Of a stretch of 34,361 bases of DNA, positions 31,847-34,361 are shown piece after piece. The DNA is from an uncultured Clostridia bacterium (lineage in GTDB: Bacteria; Bacillota; Clostridia; Oscillospirales; Acutalibacteraceae). Made by a program: the position numbers and the translations under genes. The notes under the pieces were generated by a model that saw only the letters and a list, made by a program, of their open reading frames with translations, did not search any database and had not been told where the DNA came from. The stretch's first letter is position 1, and each line of letters starts with the position of its first letter. The stretch spans positions 1-34,361 of the forward strand of contig CALFTN010000010.1 in assembly GCA_937916395.1 (NCBI GenBank), written 5' to 3'.

Positions 31847-32815
31847 ATGAAAACCATTGGTGTATTAACAAGCGGCGGCGATGCGCCGGGAATGAACGCT
31901 GCAATTCGTGCAGTTGTTAGAACAGGTTGCGAATCAGGTATGAAGGTTATGGGTATTCGCCGTGGCTATAAAGGTCTTATTGAAGGCGATATGTTCGAAA
32001 TGAATCTTCGTTCTGTTTCAGATATAATCCACAGAGGCGGTACAATGCTTTACTCTGCTCGTTGCCCTGAATTTGCTCAGTCAGAAGTTCAGGACAAGGC
32101 TGTTGAGGTTTGTAAAGAATTTGGTCTTGATGGTATTGTTGCTATCGGTGGCGATGGTACATTTATGGGTGCAAGAGCGTTAACACTTAAGGGTGTTCCT
32201 TGCATTGGTATTCCTGGTACAATTGATAACGATATTGCTTCAACTTCACACACAATCGGTTACGATACAGCACTTAACACAATTATGGATATGGTTGACC
32301 GTGTTCGTGATACGACTGAATCACACGACCGTTGCTCTGTAATTGAAGTTATGGGTAGAAACGCAGGCTTCCTTGCACTTAATGCTGGTATTGCAGTTGG
32401 TGCTACTTGTATTCTCGTTCCAGAAATTGATTATGATATTGATTCTTATATAATCGAAAGAATGAAACGTACAATGACAACTGGTAAACACCACTTCATC
32501 ATTATTGTTGCTGAAGGTGTTAAAGGCGTAGAAGTTGGTTCACTCGCAAAATATATTGAAGAAAAAACAGGTGTTGAAAGCCGTGCAACAGTTTTAGGTC
32601 ACGTTCAACGTGGTGGTTCTCCATCAGTTCGTGACAGAGTTATTGCTTCTAAAATGGGTTATCACGCTGTTCAGCTTCTTAAACAGGATATCGGTAACAG
32701 GGTTGTTGCTATTGACCACGCTGAAATTGTTGACTACGATATTATTGAAGCTCTCAATATGAAAAAGACAATTGACCCAGAGCTCTATAAAATCGCAAAC
32801 GAAATTTCAATATAA
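31847..32815 (+). CDS. pfkA: ATP-dependent 6-phosphofructokinase
   Basis: The 322-residue enzyme converts fructose 6-phosphate and ATP to fructose 1,6-bisphosphate, the committed step of glycolysis. Motifs appear in the expected order: TSGGDAPGMNAAIRA (ATP site), GGDGTFMGA, GTIDNDI with the catalytic Asp, and MGRNAGFLAL. Gly follows GGD, and GIPGTIDND lacks the Lys found in pyrophosphate-dependent enzymes; both mark the ATP type. Length matches the bacterial norm of about 320. GGAGG nine bases before the ATG gives a strong start. It follows dnaE, an order I recall from other Firmicutes, and ends in its own terminator. Confidence 0.97.
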   Translation: MKTIGVLTSGGDAPGMNAAIRAVVRTGCESGMKVMGIRRGYKGLIEGDMFEMNLRSVSDIIHRGGTMLYSARCPEFAQSEVQDKAVEVCKEFGLDGIVAIGGDGTFMGARALTLKGVPCIGIPGTIDNDIASTSHTIGYDTALNTIMDMVDRVRDTTESHDRCSVIEVMGRNAGFLALNAGIAVGATCILVPEIDYDIDSYIIERMKRTMTTGKHHFIIIVAEGVKGVEVGSLAKYIEEKTGVESRATVLGHVQRGGSPSVRDRVIASKMGYHAVQLLKQDIGNRVVAIDHAEIVDYDIIEALNMKKTIDPELYKIANEISI

Positions 32816-32821
32816 AATAAT

Positions 32822-32857
32822 GAAAAGTCTGGAAATTTTCCGGACTTTTCTTTTTTT
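32822..32857 (+). terminator. Intrinsic terminator of pfkA
   Basis: An 11-bp stem (32822-32832 with 32840-32850, one G-U pair), 7-base loop and seven T residues. Confidence 0.92.
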
Positions 32858-32921
32858 GTGTCCTATCAGAAAAATTTCAAAAATTTTTTTGATATGGGCA
32901 CTTTTTTCATAACATAAATCT

Positions 32922-32959
32922 CCGAATTAAAGGCAAATTAATAATAATTCGTAATTCGG
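32922..32959. repeat. Small inverted repeat over the spoIVB translation start
   Basis: CCGAATTA (32922-32929) pairs with TAATTCGG (32952-32959). The GTAATTCGG sequence also occurs in the inverted repeat downstream of spoIVB (34174-34309), so this may be a decayed copy of the same element. Confidence 0.5.
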
Positions 32960-32961
32960 GG

Positions 32962-34158
32962 GTGAAAATTATAAAACCAAAAATTTTAAAATCATTTATT
33001 TCAATTTTTTCAATGCTTTTAATATTAACTCTTGTTGTTAATTCAAATGTTGAAACAAAAGCAACAACCAGCTCAGCTGTTGAAACAGATTTAAAAGGCA
33101 AAATAACAGATTTTGGAAGTGCGTTTTTCAAATCGTATTTTGGCTTTGAAAATTCAGAAGTATCTGATAGTAATTCTCCCACAAAAAATGAAAATAATTC
33201 ACAAACGAGTGTATATCTTGGTGGATTTCCAATTGGTATAAAGCTTTATTGTGACGGAGTTATTATAGTAGATACTCAGAATGTGGCTGTGTCAGGTGGT
33301 TATGAAAACCCAGCTCAAAAAGCAGGTCTTTTAAAAGGCGATATTATAAAAAGTATTGATGGTAAAAAGGTTACAAGAAACCAAGAGGTTTCTGAGTTGA
33401 TTGAAGAAAGTAATGGTAAACAGCTAAAACTGCAAATTTTAAGAAATGGCGAATTGAAAAATATTCAATTTTCTTCTGTTTATTCAACTGTTTCTGGACA
33501 ATATAAAGCTGGTCTCTGGATTAGAGATAGCTCAGCTGGTATAGGCACAGTAACATTTTATACTGAAGATGGCGAATTCGCTTCACTGGGTCATGCTGTT
33601 TGTGATGTCGATACAGGTGAAATGCTACCAATAGAAAGTGGCGAAACTACAAATGCTAAGATTACCGGCTTTTATAAGGGTAAAGTCGGCACAGCAGGTG
33701 AGCTTTGTGGTATTTTAGAAAGCAAATCAACTGGTAAAATTGTAGTTAACGATGGTATTGGCATTTATGGTGTTTTCGATAGTGTTGATACAACTAGAAC
33801 ACTTTACCCGCTTGCAAACAAAAATGAAGTTAAAATTGGTGCTGCACAAATTGTTACAACAATAGAAAATGGCAAAGAACAAGCGTTTAATATTGAAATT
33901 GAAAGAATAGATTATGCTTCAGATGAGCATAAAAATCTGGTAATAAAAGTAACAGACGAAAATCTGATAAGTAAAACAGGTGGTATTGTGCAAGGGATGA
34001 GTGGTAGCCCTATATTGCAGGATGGTAAAATAATTGGTGCTATAACTCACGTGTTTTTAAATGACCCAACAGGTGGCTACGGAATTTTTGCAGAGACGAT
34101 GCTCGAAACAGCAGATGGGCTAGCTGATGGGGTTAGTGAGTTAGAAAAAGCATCTTAA
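32962..34158 (+). CDS. spoIVB: SpoIVB serine peptidase (S55), sporulation signalling protease
   Basis: The 398-residue protein has an N-terminal membrane anchor (SIFSMLLILTLVV). A PDZ domain follows at about 75-170 (GGFPIGIKLY, AQKAGLLKGDII), then the S55 peptidase domain. Catalytic candidates are His211 in GHAVCD and Ser349 in GMSGSPI. In Bacillus subtilis SpoIVB is made in the forespore, crosses the inner membrane and cleaves SpoIVFA, releasing activation of pro-sigma-K. Its presence marks an endospore-forming lineage. The start is uncertain: GTG at 32962 follows a G-run without spacing, whereas GGGGGTGA itself looks like the ribosome binding site for an ATT or ATA 5-8 bases on. No canonical sigma-F/G promoter was found upstream. 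Confidence 0.93.
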   Translation: MKIIKPKILKSFISIFSMLLILTLVVNSNVETKATTSSAVETDLKGKITDFGSAFFKSYFGFENSEVSDSNSPTKNENNSQTSVYLGGFPIGIKLYCDGVIIVDTQNVAVSGGYENPAQKAGLLKGDIIKSIDGKKVTRNQEVSELIEESNGKQLKLQILRNGELKNIQFSSVYSTVSGQYKAGLWIRDSSAGIGTVTFYTEDGEFASLGHAVCDVDTGEMLPIESGETTNAKITGFYKGKVGTAGELCGILESKSTGKIVVNDGIGIYGVFDSVDTTRTLYPLANKNEVKIGAAQIVTTIENGKEQAFNIEIERIDYASDEHKNLVIKVTDENLISKTGGIVQGMSGSPILQDGKIIGAITHVFLNDPTGGYGIFAETMLETADGLADGVSELEKAS

Positions 34159-34173
34159 AAAATCGGAATGCGT

Positions 34174-34309
34174 AATGCGTAATTCGGAATTAGTGGAAGA
34201 CTTAGACTTGATTATAATTTAATATGAATAACAAAAACTACATTCTCTCATTTTGGTTTTAATGAAAGAATGTAGTTATTTTTCAACATTTAATTCCGAA
34301 TTACGCATT
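34174..34309. repeat. MITE-like inverted repeat element after spoIVB
   Basis: Perfect 19-bp inverted ends (34174-34192 and 34291-34309, containing GCGTAATTCGGAATTA) bound a 136-bp element with no gene. This family is unrelated to the REP elements of the RHS island. Confidence 0.8.
34236..34284 (+). terminator. Intrinsic terminator inside the element after spoIVB
   Basis: An 11-bp perfect stem (34236-34246 with 34267-34277) plus an inner 5-bp stem, followed by ATTTTTC. It is the only visible terminator for spoIVB. Confidence 0.8.
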
Positions 34310-34361
34310 TTAGATTTACAATACAAGTGCAACACTAAAAAAGAATAATGATTCATTTAAA

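Noticed and set aside
32860..32960. Sigma-F/sigma-G promoter of spoIVB
   Set aside because: The best candidate boxes have wrong spacing (about 13 bp) and poor matches.

Overview
The window is AT-rich DNA from a Gram-positive member of the Clostridia. An anaerobic, gut-type Oscillospiraceae/Ruminococcaceae-like organism is my guess. The clues are a SpoIVB sporulation protease, a stand-alone ATP-type PfkA, a DnaE1-type replicative polymerase, Thr/Pro-rich surface linkers, TTG and GTG starts, and intrinsic terminators throughout. No tRNA, rRNA or CRISPR array was seen.

Layout. 1-2371: two tandem methyl-accepting chemotaxis genes whose signalling ends are nearly identical; the first is cut by the window edge. 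2384-5888 (minus): a three-gene operon with a SanA/YdcF-like membrane protein, a phytoene-desaturase-like flavoprotein and a ferredoxin-reductase-like protein carrying a 2Fe-2S domain. It ends in a 38-bp perfect palindrome. 6001-11684 (plus): a five-gene operon behind a good promoter, encoding a YhhN-family protein, an AlaX-type tRNA editing protein, a purple-acid-phosphatase-like enzyme, a metallo-beta-lactamase-fold hydrolase and an anchored CAP-domain protein. 11691-14083 (minus): a DUF4474 lipoprotein and a metallophosphoesterase. 14421-20969: a 2182-residue secreted RHS/YD-repeat (WapA-like) protein with an unrecognised C-terminal toxin region. 20972-28161: an accessory island of candidate immunity genes, toxin remnants and REP-type palindromes. 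28192-34158: the housekeeping genes dnaE, pfkA and spoIVB.

The most interesting part is the RHS island. After the RHS gene and its adjacent candidate immunity gene lie at least six more small genes, most encoding membrane proteins. At least three are immediately preceded by a short or headless remnant that reads like the end of an RHS toxin (clear at 21759, 23664 and 26546; weaker at 25739 and 27501). All five joints between one immunity gene and the next remnant carry a REP-type sequence with the core GGGGACGG. One joint holds the matching REP-associated tyrosine transposase (RAYT) gene between perfect 25-bp inverted ends. I saw no such repeats elsewhere in the window. I read the island as a fossil record of replaced RHS toxin-immunity modules: the toxins are eroded down to their last codons while the immunity genes are kept, with REP elements marking the breakpoints. 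REP hairpins come in stem classes with matched changes on both sides of a constant loop, and they supply the stop codons of three genes. A ~174-bp block with a strong terminator sits before dnaE and again inside the array, suggesting the array grew at its dnaE end.

Other oddities: dnaE has a consensus promoter and a good ribosome binding site, but no ATG/GTG/TTG where the protein should start. The spoIVB start lies inside a small inverted repeat of another family.
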